From positions 124,620,714 through 124,684,713 of the forward strand of contig NC_073691.1 in the NCBI RefSeq assembly GCF_029784155.1: 64,000 bases of DNA. The letters run 5' to 3'. Origin of the DNA: Uranotaenia lowii. Lineage: Eukaryota > Arthropoda > Insecta > Diptera > Culicidae. The notes under the pieces are model-generated. The model ran no database searches and was not told where the DNA came from. It saw nothing but the letters and a program-made list of their open reading frames with translations. The translations under genes and the position numbers were made by a program. Position 1 is the first letter of the stretch. Every line of letters starts with the position of its first letter. Positions 33,476 through 45,239 of the stretch are shown here, piece after piece.

Positions 33476-33598
33476 AAAAAATGAATAACACATTGTGGCA
33501 CAATGTCGAAATTACTTTGCGCGAGCCACTATATGAGAAAAAATGTTGATATTTTCTTGAACACAGTGTTTTTGACAGCACAAATGGCGGTGTGTCAA

Positions 33599-33995
33599 AA
33601 TTATCATGCGCATTAGACTGAGTCGATTTGGGGTCATTCTTGAGTTTCTCAAACCCTGGGGTCTAAAAAGCTTCGTATTTATTGATCCAAAACTCATCCA
33701 AGTATTTTTTGCAGAATTTTTAAGTAACGTTTACATGAGTAAAATTGAACTTTTTGGTTTGTATGGGAAAATTGAATATTTTGTACTGAAAAATCAACAT
33801 CATTTTTGTTTCTTCTGTTGAACCGAGCCAGCTCATGGTTTTGTGTACCAATTTATAATTTTCTTCTGAACAACTTTGTTGAAGACTGTAACTTCGTATC
33901 TTATTAGGCAAAAAAGTTATTAGCTGTTTAACAGGGGTATGTCTTTTCGCATTGTTAAACAATAAATTCAATTGACATCACTGCTGGGTACCTAG
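33599..33995. repeat. left arm of long inverted repeat
   Basis: About 390 bp matched at roughly 85% by the reverse complement of 36702-37084. Landmarks are GTCGATTTGGGGTCATT, CTCAAACCCTGGGGTCTAAA and AAAAAGTTATTAGCTGTTTA. Together the arms form a foldback element split by the 2.65-kb TA-flanked insertion. Confidence 0.85.
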
Positions 33996-34024
33996 CGAGG
34001 TATTGCATTACTACTTTTCATGTA

Positions 34025-36675
34025 GGGTCAAGTGGGGTAATTATGAACACGGGGTAATTCCGAACAAGTGCCATACACGCTGCTGTGGGGGATGAATGAA
34101 CACAAAAAGTTCCAAAAGTGGTAGTTCAACATCCCATTGATAGCTATAAGCTGTTTTCGATCTGTTTTCAAATCCTAATGATATCATTTCAGACGTTTTA
34201 AAAAACCATTACCCTGTGAAACGAAAATCGTTTTCGACAATGTTCAATGTTTTGAATATCTGATCATAGGAAATCAAGCTGGAATGTTGTTATCACCTGT
34301 TTGAGATCCAGTTTTTGATGCTTTGTCTGGATTTTGAAGAAATTTTGAAAAATTTTATTCGCATTGACTCACAGATTACTGTTCATATTTACCCCATAGT
34401 TTTCGTCCTATGGGGTAATTATGAACACATGTTCTTATTAATTTCCTGACATTTCTTTGGCTTTTTGATGGTCAAATGTTTAATTCATCAACTCAGGGGG
34501 CCATTCACTAATTACCCAAGCATTTCCAGACCTCTTTCCCCCTTCTTCCTTAGAAAACTACCCCCCTACCACCTTCTGTAAGTTAACACATCAAGGAATG
34601 CGAAAGAATCTAAGCCGGGAAACATCAACACTCGGCATTCTATATCACAGAATCCACTAGAACAAACTCAATGAATTGCATATTTAAATTAGGTCCGAAA
34701 TGTGTTGAGTGTTAAGTTTTGAATTTTTGAGAAATTGATTTTTTTTTCTAAAAACGAGATTCGGATTTAGAATAAAAAGCTATGCCAGTTCTTATCAGTC
34801 TTTGAAAAAAACACAAAATTAAATTTCAAAAGGGAATAAAACTGAAATGTTGAAAAAAAGCTCAATTCGTAACCACATTTGAAAAAGTCTTAATTTTGTT
34901 TAAAAAATTAGTGATAAGAACTTGCTTTTTGTTGATAGAAAACAAGCAGTCTAATGTTTTCTTAGATTAAGTGAGTGATGCGTATGGATAGTGTTACTGG
35001 TTTTACCGAAACCGAATATCTGTATCCCAGGAATAGTTCTCTAATACCGGATACAGGTTTTACGTCCTTCCAAAACCAGTTTTCTTGTTACTGATAAATG
35101 ACAAGGTTGTAAAGTAAACTTGATGAAATGTTTCATTTTACTTAAAATAAAATTCAACGTTTGTTTACAAAATGTTTGCTGCTCAAGCTTTTATTCAATA
35201 CCGCGTGAAATTTAACATTATAATCAACTTTAAATCTCTGTGGTCAACCGTATAATATATGGAAAACTTTGCTAAATTTAATAGGTGAATAAGTCCACAA
35301 AGCAAAGATAAAAAAAAGTTCCATTTTCCTGTATGTTTGTACGACGTGAAAAATACTCCCGGCACATGAAAACTTTATAAGTAAAATGCCTTAATAAAAC
35401 CATTTGTGAATAAAAAAAATTGTACGACGTGAATTAGTACATTAGAATAATAGCAAATAATAATTGTTAATGTGTTACATCCGGATAACAAAGAGACAAA
35501 ATCTATTTTCTTGCAGTCTTATATTTATACTTAGATACTTTTCTCAATGTTAATTTGTTCGAATAGGTACTTTTTTTTCAATTTGACACAAAATGAATAT
35601 TTTTTGGTTGAAAATTTTCTCTTTTTTTTTTAAGAGAATACAACTAATGTGGAATTTCGTAGAAGTGAGAAAAAATATTTTTAGTGCAAATAATTTTCAA
35701 AACAGTCGATCATATAGAACTGACAAGCCTTGCAAAAAATGACTGTTCAGTGTTCACTAATTAAAGAAAAAATTTTTGAGTGTTTCGTGAAACAACCATC
35801 TTAAAAGATTTTTGAATTTCAATTTCATGATTCCTGAAAAGACTAACCCACGACATTAAGGTGAAGACTTGATGTTTGCTGCACAGAACATTTTATACGG
35901 ATGTAAAAATCATCGAACCTAACTCGCCTGAAATTTCACTCGTATGGAGAGGTCCTATCAAATAAAAATGTTCTGCGACGACAACAAGGAAACAGAAAAA
36001 AAAAACAATCCAACCAAAACGTAAAAGATGCAACAAAGAAATTAAACGCCCGAAACAAAAGATAGAAAAAATCAATACAAAAGAACGCTAAATAGCTATT
36101 TTTGGTGTTGTTTTACCTCTAAATTTTGATTACATTTGTTTATTTTATAAGTTTTATACATGAATTGAATTGAGTTTTTATAAAAAACCCCATTTTCTTA
36201 TTACTGATAATTATTTTCGTTATTTGGTGTTGAATTGAGATTTTCTGACACCATATAAATCATATTGGACAAGTCTCGGGGTAAATATGAACAGCATTCG
36301 GGGTAATTATGAACAGGTTTTGGGGTAATTATGAACATAATTTTTTAAGTAAAAAATCACCATACACTGCTTACTATGGGTAAATGTAACATATTAATAC
36401 TGTTACTTTTCAAAAATGTTATACCAAGTCCGTAATCCGTGTTCATAATTACCCCCTAGACAGGGGGGTAAATATGAACAGACGGGGTAATTATGAACAG
36501 ACATCTCAAGGACGTGGGTTGCGACCAAGAAAAAAAAGTTGCTCTACAGAATGATGAAGAGCACGGAAACATTTAATATTGGCAGGTTTTCAGAATTTAT
36601 GATAAGAAATAAACATATGGTGGCTGTGAGTGTGCCAAATGAAGAAATTTTGTTCATAATTACCCCACCTAGCCC
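34025..36675. mobile_element. 2.65-kb TA-flanked element with 11 GGGGTAATTATGAACA motifs
   Basis: Left terminus GGGTCAAGTGGGGTAATT and inverted right terminus, flanked by TA (34023-34024, 36676-36677). The 16-mer GGGG(T)AA(T/A)TATGAACA occurs forward at 34034, 34051, 34412, 36278, 36300, 36322, 36465 and 36484, and reversed at 34381, 36441 and 36652. Copies cluster in the outer ~400 bp. The centre (34450-36270) has no recognisable gene. It inserted near the centre of the long inverted repeat. The layout suggests motif-binding by a transposase supplied in trans. Confidence 0.7.
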
Positions 36676-36701
36676 TAATACTTCACGAGGCACATGCAGT
36701 G

Positions 36702-37084
36702 GTTCCAATTGAATTGATTGTTTATCAATGCGAAAAGACATACCCCTGTTAAACAGCTAATAACTTTTTTGCCTAATAAGATACGAAGTTACTGTCTTGA
36801 ACAAAGTTGTTTAGCGGAGTTGTTTTCCGTTAAGAAATGTATAAATTGGCTTAAAAAACATCAGCTGGCACAGAAGAAACAAAAATGATGTTGATTTTTC
36901 AGTACAAAAAATTCAATTTTCCCATACAAACCTAAAAGTTCAAATTTACTCATGTAAACGTTACTTAAAAATTCTGCAAAAAATCGTGGATGAGTTTTGA
37001 ACCAAAATGAAGCTTTTTAGACCCCAGGGTTTGAGAAATTCAGAAATGACCCCAAATCGACTAAGTCTAATGCGCATAGTAATT
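36702..37084. repeat. right arm of long inverted repeat
   Basis: Inverted partner of 33599-33995. It carries small indels (an extra GCGGAGTTGTTTTCCG around 36815) and ends in TGCGCATAGTAATT. Confidence 0.85.
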
Positions 37085-37199
37085 GCTAAAACACGAATCG
37101 TTCGATATCAGAGTATCATGTGCATGGTAATTTAGGCACGAGAAAATTACTATGAGCTGTCAAATTTCACATAGTAATATTACTATGTTGTAGTATTAT

Positions 37200-38110
37200 C
37201 GCCTAGATTTCTGGTGGAAAATACCAAATCATGGTTCAAAATACTAAGTGATGGATATAGTAAAATTATCATGACGACGTATTTGAGAAACCCATGCAAT
37301 TTTTTTCTGTGTAGGGATAGTATAAATTATATCACTAACCGTCTGCGTTTTATTTGCTACCTACTAAATATATCAAAATCAAAACTTCTTTTGTTATTTT
37401 GGAGCGCTTTCTTGGGCATAAATGTGCCTCCTGTAGAGTAACCACAATGTTTAAAAATCTTTGCACAGGGATAAACGTGTAGCGTGTAACGTGTACTATA
37501 TCACAAACTTTAGTAAAATTATGTTTCCTTAGAGAATAAAAAAAACTATAAATTGGAACAGAACAGAATTTTATATTTCTTTCGGCCTTATTAGAACACT
37601 GCCTGTTCAATATTAGAATCATGGTGTTGAATAAAAACACATAAATTATGGATCTAAAACGAATTTCCAGGAAAAAATCATATCGATTAACAAAGCTTCG
37701 AAATTGCACCCAAAAACCATTCGTTATTTTTCATTGGCCACAAATTCGCTCAATCCCAAAGATGGTGTTCAATATATAGTGTTCTTACCCTATATAGTTT
37801 TCAATTGAAATGTCAATATCATGAACAACCTTTATGAATAAACGCTGCTTTTTAAAATTCGAATAGTAATGGTAATGATGATTGATTCTAATTCTGAAAT
37901 TGTATGTATGTATGTATGAAAACCCACCAGTGGCTGATAGGTCTTTCGACCCGAGGCGGTACGGGAAGTCTCGATCGCATATTCAAATATTGTTCAAGCT
38001 TAACTCATAAACAATATTTGCAGCACAACCAAGGGGCCCGTTACCACTGGCTTGGGACAGGTTTGACTCATCTCACTCCCTTCCAACTGTTCGAAATAAA
38101 TGAAGAATTC
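37200..38110. other. unannotated stretch with (TGTA)n and a long direct repeat
   Basis: No supported gene. (TGTA)4 lies at 37901-37917. A 23-bp sequence starting TGATTGATTCTAATTC (37879-37901) recurs exactly at 40105-40127. The short 37904-38113 frame is not supported. Confidence 0.35.
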
Positions 38111-38289
38111 TGAAAAGGTTCCAAAGTAACCTACTCATTGTTCTAAATTTGTCGAGATACTCCGGCTGGCTTGAACCCACAATCCATTGTATATCAGTCT
38201 TCCGATCGTTTGATGTCCTGTCCATTCCCCCTACTAAGCTCCATATAGAGTTAAGCTATTTTGAACATATGAAAAAAATAATAACACTT

Positions 38290-38620
38290 TTTACATCTTA
38301 GCTCTTTTTCATTTGAAAAGGATACTTGTACCGCAAAATTTTCCGGAAATAACTAAATTTTCTGGAATAACGATACTCAAAAAATAAAGTTATTAACAGT
38401 GAAAAATACACGGGTACACCTAATATGTTTACTCAAATCCAGAAGTTTTTGGTGGATGTGTAGCATTTTCAATTTGACTTTTGGATATTTTATAAATTTA
38501 CCAAAATTGTTTGATAAATTTGAAAAGTCTGTTATTGTATAAATTTAAAAAATAAATATTTGGCCTATTCGTTGAGCCGAAAATTCGGCCTAACGGTTAC
38601 AAAAGCCAATAGACAAAATA
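38290..38620. repeat. dispersed repeat family D, copy 1
   Basis: Aligned by eye with 44390-44690 at about 65-70%: AATACACGGGTACACCTAA versus GATACACGGATACGCCTAA, the TATTTTATAAATT block, and GGCC.. CTATTCG(T/G)TGAGCC. The copy at 44.4 kb carries iterated GAATATTCGG. Confidence 0.5.
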
Positions 38621-38639
38621 GGATAGAAACATTTTTTTT

Positions 38640-39385
38640 AACATGTTTTACATATTATTTTAAAAAACATTACAATCAATGCAAATGTTAACAACTTAAA
38701 AAAATATTAAAATGTATGGGTTGATTTGTTTTTAAATTTTTTAAATATTTACGATTTGCTTCATTGTGTAGAAAAAAAATTGTTTATATTGAATGGAATT
38801 GTTTTAAGAAGCGAACAAAAACATTTTGATTTTTTGTAAATTGTACGTCTCGGTGGTCGAGTGGTTAGCGTGGTAAGACGGTAATCGCTGGTCCACTGAT
38901 GGCATGGGTTCGATTCCCATCTCGGTACTGGGTGTTAAATGTTAATCTTAAGTTGTCCACGTCATTTATTCAGTCTGTAAAGCCTAAATCGGCTAAGGCG
39001 GTGTATATCTTTTTTTTTTTTTAATTTTTTTAAGGAAAGACAAGTTGTAATAACAAAATATCACTTTTAAAGGTGCACATAAAATCGACATCTCTAGAAA
39101 ATAATTCATAATAATTCCAAATATTGTAAAATGAATTCAGTCCACTACCCTGATCTGTTTAAACTGAGTGAATTCACGTCACACCTTTAAAGGAGCATAA
39201 CTTTGTTCTTAGATGTTCAATTGAGAAACTACGTAAATCAAATTGTAGGTAATTGATTTCTTTGCAACTTATTTGAAGACTCATTCTAAAACATTTCCAG
39301 AGATAAAACCGGAAATCAAAGTTATCATAAAATTTTCAATCACTACACAAATAACTTAAACTTTTAATGACCAAATTATATTCAT
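38640..39385. repeat. dispersed repeat family E, copy 1, carrying a SINE
   Basis: Diverged homologue of 59260-60335. Shared blocks include CTTCATTGTGTAGAAAA, AAGCGAACAAA, TTTTAAAGGTGCACATAAAA, ACTACCCTG(A/T)TCTGTTTA and AATGACCAAATTATATTCAT. The palindromic motif GTGAATTCACGTCAC occurs once here (39170) and three to four times in copy 2. A SINE interrupts it. Confidence 0.65.
38844..39022 (+). mobile_element. tRNA-derived SINE (Ser/Leu-like head)
   Basis: A box TGGTCGAGTGGTTAGCG (38854) and B box GGGTTCGATTCCC (38908) at tRNA spacing. An unrelated 3' part ends in GCCTAAATCGGCTAAGGC and GGTGTATATC with a T-rich tail. The related family E copy near 59455 lacks it. Target duplication not clear. 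Confidence 0.75.
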
Positions 39386-39500
39386 ATCTGCAGCCAAATC
39401 CGTAAGTTGCCAACAATCGCTCTTCTTGTACTTACCGGGGGTTGACCAACATGCGAAAGGGTTTGAGACAACGGCAAGTAACCAACTACACCCACCTTAC

Positions 39501-40003
39501 GAGCAACAGCAACCGCTCAGCTACATTTGGGACCCGTAAAAGTTCCACGAGGTCCGAAATTGAAGGTTCGGCTCCACCATTGCCACCCGGTTCACCAGGT
39601 GCAACCTCGAGCCCCAAGACATCCCGTTGCAGCAGTTCCTGTTGGCCGGCCACCTCATCGAGTACACACTTCACGGTGTTTTGGATTTCTTGACTAGTGT
39701 CACTCCCTCGTCGAAGCCGACCCGAGGTTCTTCGTAACCTCTGTTCTGCAAGCCAACCAAAAGAGGCCGCATGAGGCACACTCTCACCAAAATCCCCGTG
39801 ACTTGACCAGGGATTCGAGGGCTGTTGTAGCTGGCCCTTCTGGTCAGCTCCAAATAAACTGGCCTGTTGCGAAGCGTTGGTGTTACTTCCCGCAGCATTG
39901 CTGATACTGATTGCATTGGTTGCAGACGACACTACTGGCTGCTGTTGACGTTCGTGGCAATCGTTCCGGGTGATGTTGAAAATAGATTGAAAATCTCCAA
40001 CAT
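39501..40003 (-). CDS. internal exon of an unrecognised gene
   Basis: On the minus strand a 503-nt exon is bounded by acceptor TTTGTGCAG (ending 40004) and donor GTAAGG (from 39500). One frame is open throughout (168 codons). The first half is low-complexity with Gln, Ser and Asn (e.g. SNTNASQQASLFGADQ). The second half is helical and acidic (QNTVKCVLDEVAGQQELLQ, SISDLVELLRVP). GC content is well above the flanks and there is no repeat signature. I do not recognise the family. Neighbouring exons on the minus strand could not be placed. A promoter and exon on the opposite strand follow 1.6-2.4 kb away. Plus-strand frames over it lack splice support. Confidence 0.45.
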
Positions 40004-40129
40004 CTGCACAAATTTTCAGCACAAATGACAATAAAAAATTATTTTTTTATAGGAGTTAAAATTGGCAGCGAAAAAATCACATCCACCGTCCACGGCCGCA
40101 GCCTTGATTGATTCTAATTCTGAAATTAT

Positions 40130-41600
40130 ACCTTCATAGGGTTCATAAGTTCATTCATATAAGAATTATATATGAAAAACCTTCCTCCTCCTTCCCGTAT
40201 TTCCTCTGCAATATAGTATCAAACAACATTTCTTGTATCCCAAAAAATCTAACTTTTTGTGTTGCTGGTACGTTGTAACACCAATTAAAGTAGTTTTTGG
40301 TTCTATTCGATCTTAATTTTACATCTATTCAGTCAGTACCTAAAGCGGATACAATAAGAAAAATACAAAGGTGTTGCATACATTCAGGAGTTAAAACTGC
40401 GTGTGAGACATAAGGCATACGGCAGCAAATCTAGCGGTTGTTTTGGAAGCTAGTAGTTCCACTCAAGATCAAAGATAGTTTCAATCAAGATCATGTTTAA
40501 ATTTTGAAAAATTACGCGATTAATTGATATTTTGATGGAAAACTCTATACAAAAACCCTAATAATGCTTTTAAAATGAGTTTTACTTCCATTTTAGTCAT
40601 AAAGAATCAGTTCATAACGGTAAAGAGTTACATAAACTAACGCTCAAAGTCAGCATAGTTTGGTGAAAATTGCAGCTAACCGGCGTTCGTTTTGGATGCC
40701 TCTTATAAAATTATATCATTTCAAAAATTTTAGCAAAAATTACAAAGCCAGTATGAAAAGATCTTGAAAAAGTGTTGTATCAACATTACGACAAAATTCT
40801 TTAAAAAATGAATCCTAATTGAAAATGAACGAGAATCAACCTCTGTAACTTACGTTACGATCAGCTACAAAAGCCGTAAAGTGAACTAGTCTAGTAAATA
40901 AGTATACTTAAAATGGTATTCTTTAGTTCACCAATGACGACAAACAATTGATATCAAATCGAAAATTCGGAATGTAGGTAGGTTCAATACATTCGTACCT
41001 AACACACAAGTTAACAAATTCAACCCACTTACGTGACGCCAAACCTTCAAATAGGCAACTTTAATCCACCTTCCAAATGTGGTGAAGTAACACGAGTAGG
41101 AACAGCAAAATAGTCCTTCGAGAATTAACCACCTCCATCTCAGCCTGTGATGTAGAAAGGAAAATGTTATTTTTATCCCTCACTTTCTTCAGAACGTGCG
41201 TGCAGGCAGGCTCTTGCTTTATTTTTATAGTTTTTGCTGCCATCCATTTGTCTCGTTTTCATCTTCCCGTCCCCGAAACGGAATGTGTGATGGTATGCAA
41301 TGGTGGTGGAAATGAACGCCATTTTTGTTCGCTTCAAATCGCATGCCATCACTCTGTGTGTGGCTGAATGTGTGCTGTGCATGCTTGCTCCTCCATGAGG
41401 TTCCCATTCCATGGGTTCTCTTTGTAATGTTCCAGCCTACTACGGGTTGAATTCGGGGGGTGGTTTCTGTTTCTGTGAAATGGGCCGAAAATAATTTGTC
41501 TATAGCCTACTTTGTCGTAATGTTGATTTATTGCAAATTCTTATTTTCATCTGGCTCAAAAGTGGTGCGAATTTGAAAAACTGTTTAGGATGTTTACCGA
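40130..41600. other. unannotated stretch between gene-like islands
   Basis: The first kilobase is AT-rich and featureless. 41030-41500 is less AT-rich. It contains a minus-strand frame with a signal-peptide-like start (MEVVNSRRTILLFLLVLL, about 41140-41075) that stops at once and has only a weak donor. No repeat family was recognised. Confidence 0.3.
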
Positions 41601-41639
41601 AGTTCGTCGTTTATCCGTTTCCGCTGGTATACCGTCGTT

Positions 41640-42050
41640 TATTTTTAATGGGTTTGTCGATAGGTGGTGACGTCACAGCCTCCAGAAGACCAATCAGGCG
41701 GCGAAGGATAATGGGACATGCGCACCACACAGTCTTCCGGCCGAGGCAGCTGGGAGCGGACCAGGTGGGAAGGAGTCGTGGTGAATTTTATAGGCTCCAG
41801 GATAATGCTCTCCACCAGGGCTGAGAGGATGATTTTCCACGACGGATAAGGAGAGCCGCGATACAGATTTCGGGGCTCGTAAGCTCAAGAATCCCGTGCA
41901 CCTGGCTAGAATGTTTTCACGTTTGGTGCGACCAGGTCAATCGGTCCTCTCGTCGTCGTGCGGCTGCAGCGTTTGAGGAAATTTTCCTCACACTCACACC
42001 ACCGCACCGGTCAGGTTAGAATTTTTTCCGGAGGTGTGCTAAAGTGAAAA
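41640..42050 (+). promoter_or_regulatory. promoter-like region with CRE and CCAAT box
   Basis: A GC-rich island in AT-rich surroundings, with a perfect palindromic CRE, TGACGTCA (41668-41675), and GACCAATCAGG (CCAAT, 41690-41694) 15 bp on. It lies 370-780 bp before the exon at 42419 on the same strand. In animals CREs bind CREB/ATF and CCAAT binds NF-Y. The start site is unresolved; TCAGTT at 42138 resembles an insect initiator. Confidence 0.35.
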
Positions 42051-42418
42051 TTTTGTGTTAATTATCTTTGGATCTCATTTGTTTCGGTATTTTGATTAAA
42101 TAAAAGTGTCTTTTTTGTTCGTTTCGTATCAAATATTCAGTTTCAGAGAAAAAACAAATTAATCGATTTTTAATTTTCAAATCTATTTTTAGTTTGGTGA
42201 CTTGTGCAAAGTGAGGGAAGGTCCTGTCTTAGACAACCATTTTTCGGGAAAATATTTCAGTTGGAATCTGTTGATTTCTGAAAGTGAAAGTGTATTAAAG
42301 CCAATCTAAGGAATCCAAGGATATCGCACAGCCTACGAGCTCAAGTGAAAACGAAAATCCAAGACACCCGTGGATTAATATTTTTCTGGTGATCCCCGTG
42401 GAGTTGCACTAAAAGACA
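42050..42418 (+). other. probable 5' UTR of the 42.4-kb gene
   Basis: About 370 bp with frequent stops, AGTGAAAGTG and AAGTGAAAACG tracts typical of dipteran leaders, ending directly before the coding frame. Confidence 0.3.
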
Positions 42419-42587
42419 GTGGCGTCGTCATCTGAAGGAAACGACAGTGGTGGCGGTGAATCTTCCGCCCTGTTTTCGAAACTAGGCAGCTCACTTTTTG
42501 GGGCAACCAATTCACCCCAAAAAGTTGTAACCAACATCCGTGGATTCCTATCGAATCGGCTGACCGGAGTTTCCATTCCCGATACAG
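42419..42587 (+). CDS. 5' coding exon of an unrecognised gene; GTG where ATG expected
   Basis: An open frame of 56 codons plus 1 nt runs to a strong donor (CAG|GTAGGT, GT at 42588). It begins ASSSEGNDSGGGESSALF and continues KLGSSLFGATNSPQKVV and GFLSNRLTGVSIPDT. The first codon after an in-frame TAA (42410) and two codons is GTG in ACAGTGGCG, a near-ideal start context apart from A to G. Either a polymorphism or sequencing error altered ATG, a non-AUG start is used, or the exon is internal with acceptor AAAGACAG. The composition is coding-like and differs from the flanks. The family is not recognised. The rest of the gene must lie beyond the following intron. Confidence 0.5.
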
Positions 42588-43970
42588 GTAGGTGTACTAA
42601 CCAATTCTTACGCAATCCCAAAACCCATCTCCAAAGTCCATTTCATTCTCACGTTCCACTCCAGCTAGTTTTCAAGTGGGGTTTTATACAGGTCAAAGAG
42701 TCAGGTTTATTGAGCCAAAACCACCATCAAGTCATTACGTAATTAGCCCTCTTCTATACAATTCCTTGGATGAAAACCAAAGGCAAGAAAAGTAATTCAA
42801 TTAAACCAACCGCCCGCACAAAGTCAAATTTAGAAAGAGTGGAGTGCGGCATGAACCGACATTAATTAAATAATTTAAACGCGACGGTTATCAAATTACC
42901 CAGCAAGCTTTATGTTGGAAAGTTACGAAACCCCAATTCCACTGCCATCGAAGAACGTTGGTCGCTTCAAAATTCTTTCAGAAAAAAACAAAATGGCGGT
43001 CGTTCGAACTTTAGGCACCTTTTCACCTGGTTTTGGACTCCCCACAGTGAACTGAAAAAAGGGGGGATTCAGTTCCGTTCTCGAACTCTCATTTCACCAC
43101 CCGACGAATTCTCGGGGATACTCGGCCCATACTCTCAAAACAGCACCAACGGGAAAATCGACCGGATAAGAAGATTTCTGAGGGCGGAAAGGGGAGGGGG
43201 CGGTTTCAGACCACCATTAAATCCTCAACCCCCCCACAGGAGTCCCAAAAGCCGTGTGCCAGTGTGAGTGCTTCCATGAATGGCAACCATCTTTGATGTT
43301 ATCGGATGTGGTGAGAATCTTCCCCCCAAATAGGCCGCCTCCCCGCGGTAAGTCGTACAATATTTTTCATTCGCAAGAACGTTCTTGGGTGTTTGGAAAA
43401 TTCTACAAAAATCAATAGTTCCCTCTCGGTGAGTGTCGAAAAACATTCCAACTATAAGTTCTATCAATATTCTTTAACAGAAACGGTGTATCACCTAAAA
43501 CATTTTCTTTGCAAACTTGAATTTTAGTTTGCGCTCCGGATGTCCTAAAGAGTAGGTATAGATCAGTTTCAATATGAGCATTGAACGTCTTAACAAAATA
43601 TTTGGTTTTGCAGAAACGAACTTTTTATTTTTTTTTACACAGTTTACATTCGCAAGCATAGTATTTTAAGGCACTGAACAAATTCAACTAAATGAAAAAA
43701 TATCTTTGAAAATTTACTCGTAATGTCTCAAAGTGGAAACTGGAAAAACGCTGGCTGTTCCATAGTCAATTTTGTTTCATATTCCATTGGATCCAAAATT
43801 TTGTGTTTACACAGGGTTGCTAGCAAACCGGGAAAAATTTTGGAACTTGATTGTTTCACCGTGAAAATCCGGGATATCAGCACCTGCCGAAAAAAATGCC
43901 ATGTTTAGGATTTTTTCAGGAATTAAAGAAATTTCCATAAAGATAACTTCCACTGAACTTACGATTCCTT
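42588..43970 (+). other. probable start of a long first intron
   Basis: Follows the GTAGGT donor. The first 900 bp are less AT-rich with a few poly-G/C tracts (43195, 43229), as in gene-proximal introns. No further exon or repeat recognised. Confidence 0.3.
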
Positions 43971-43978
43971 GCATCCTC

Positions 43979-44690
43979 ACTAGAGATGTACCGAATAGTG
44001 GTATCCGGCTAACGATCGAATACCGAATATTGACCTTTCCAACTATTTGGCCAAACGAATATTCGGCTGAATTTTCGTCCGAATATTCGGTCAAATATTC
44101 TATTGAGTTTTTGATAAAAAAAAAACAACGATTATTTCGATTTTCAACTATTTCTTCCATTTTAATACACCTTGCTTGAGTTTTTGAGTCGATTATTTTC
44201 AACCAGATTATGTATCAGTTAAGTACAAGGTCTTTTTCAAGTAGGGGTTATCTGATTTTCGAAATGTTACCAATAACTGAAATTACATCAGATGACTTGT
44301 CGCTTCTAGGGCGTTTATCACCAATGAGATTTGGTACCTGTTAAATCTTGGACAAAACATATAGAAACAGGAGCCAAGCAGTTTAAAATTGATGATTTGA
44401 TTTTTAATTGGACGAAGGTCGAATCTAAGCAAGAAATCTTCAAAAGAGTTGTTAAAAAGACAGTGTAGGATACACGGATACGCCTAAGATGCTTTACTGA
44501 AACCATAAGTTTATGATAATTGTGTAGCCTTTTCAACATTTCTTTTAGCTATTTTATAAATTATCCCTAATAATTTGACAATTTTGACAAATCTGTTATT
44601 TAAAAAATTTTAAAATAAATTTTCGGCCGAATACTAAGTGCAACTATTCGGTGAGCCAAATACTCGGCTAATCCTTATAAATTTCCAAAA
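43979..44690. repeat. family D copy 2 with iterated GAATATTCGG
   Basis: TAGAGATGTACCGAATA (43981) is followed by CGAATATTCGGC and CCGAATATTCGGTC (44040-44095), then GGCCGAATACTAAG and ACTATTCGGTGAGCC (44626-44660). The second half aligns with 38290-38620. Probably a decayed MITE. No gene. Confidence 0.45.
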
Positions 44691-44699
44691 GTTCAATTC

Positions 44700-45235
44700 G
44701 CAGATGTGTGAATAAATGACTCGAATAAAATTGGCTTAAATTTCTCTCAGACTTAATTTTTCCCTTAAAAGTTTTTGAGTTCTCTACTTACAAAAATTTA
44801 TACGTTATTTAAATTTCCGAGAAAAGTCGTTTTGACTCATAGATATTAGGCTAGTTTTAGAACCCTAAACGCCCCTCTTTCCTCTCCCAAAATTAGAGTT
44901 TTTATAAACAGCTAAGTCGCTCTTCTAACTACTAACATAGAATAATCAAGTGGATACACCAGTATAATGAATCTTTATTGGTAAAACACCTCCATAAACA
45001 AACCTATGATTAATAAAAATCTCTTGATTAAATTTATTTAAAGTTTTCCATAAATATAAGTTTAGTTTGAGAATAATATATAAAATTAAGTATGTTGTTA
45101 CAAGGCAATGTGTTCAAGCAATATACTCAAGATTCTTTTTTAACGTTCTTTCCAAAAAACATAACGTATGCAAACTCGCCTATCAAGGCGTTTGGAGTAA
45201 TTTCTTTATAATTTTGGATTACCAATGCACTCTGT
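44700..45235. other. unannotated AT-rich stretch
   Basis: I see no supported gene, repeat or RNA here. Confidence 0.4.
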
Positions 45236-45239
45236 GGAT

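Noticed and set aside
38115..38240. Possible further SINE on the minus strand (GTGGGTTCAAGCC B box)
   Set aside because: No matching A box or tail could be placed.
41061..41243. Signal-peptide-like minus-strand start (MEVVNSRRTILLFLLVLL)
   Set aside because: It stops seven codons later and has no usable donor in phase with the 39501-40003 exon.
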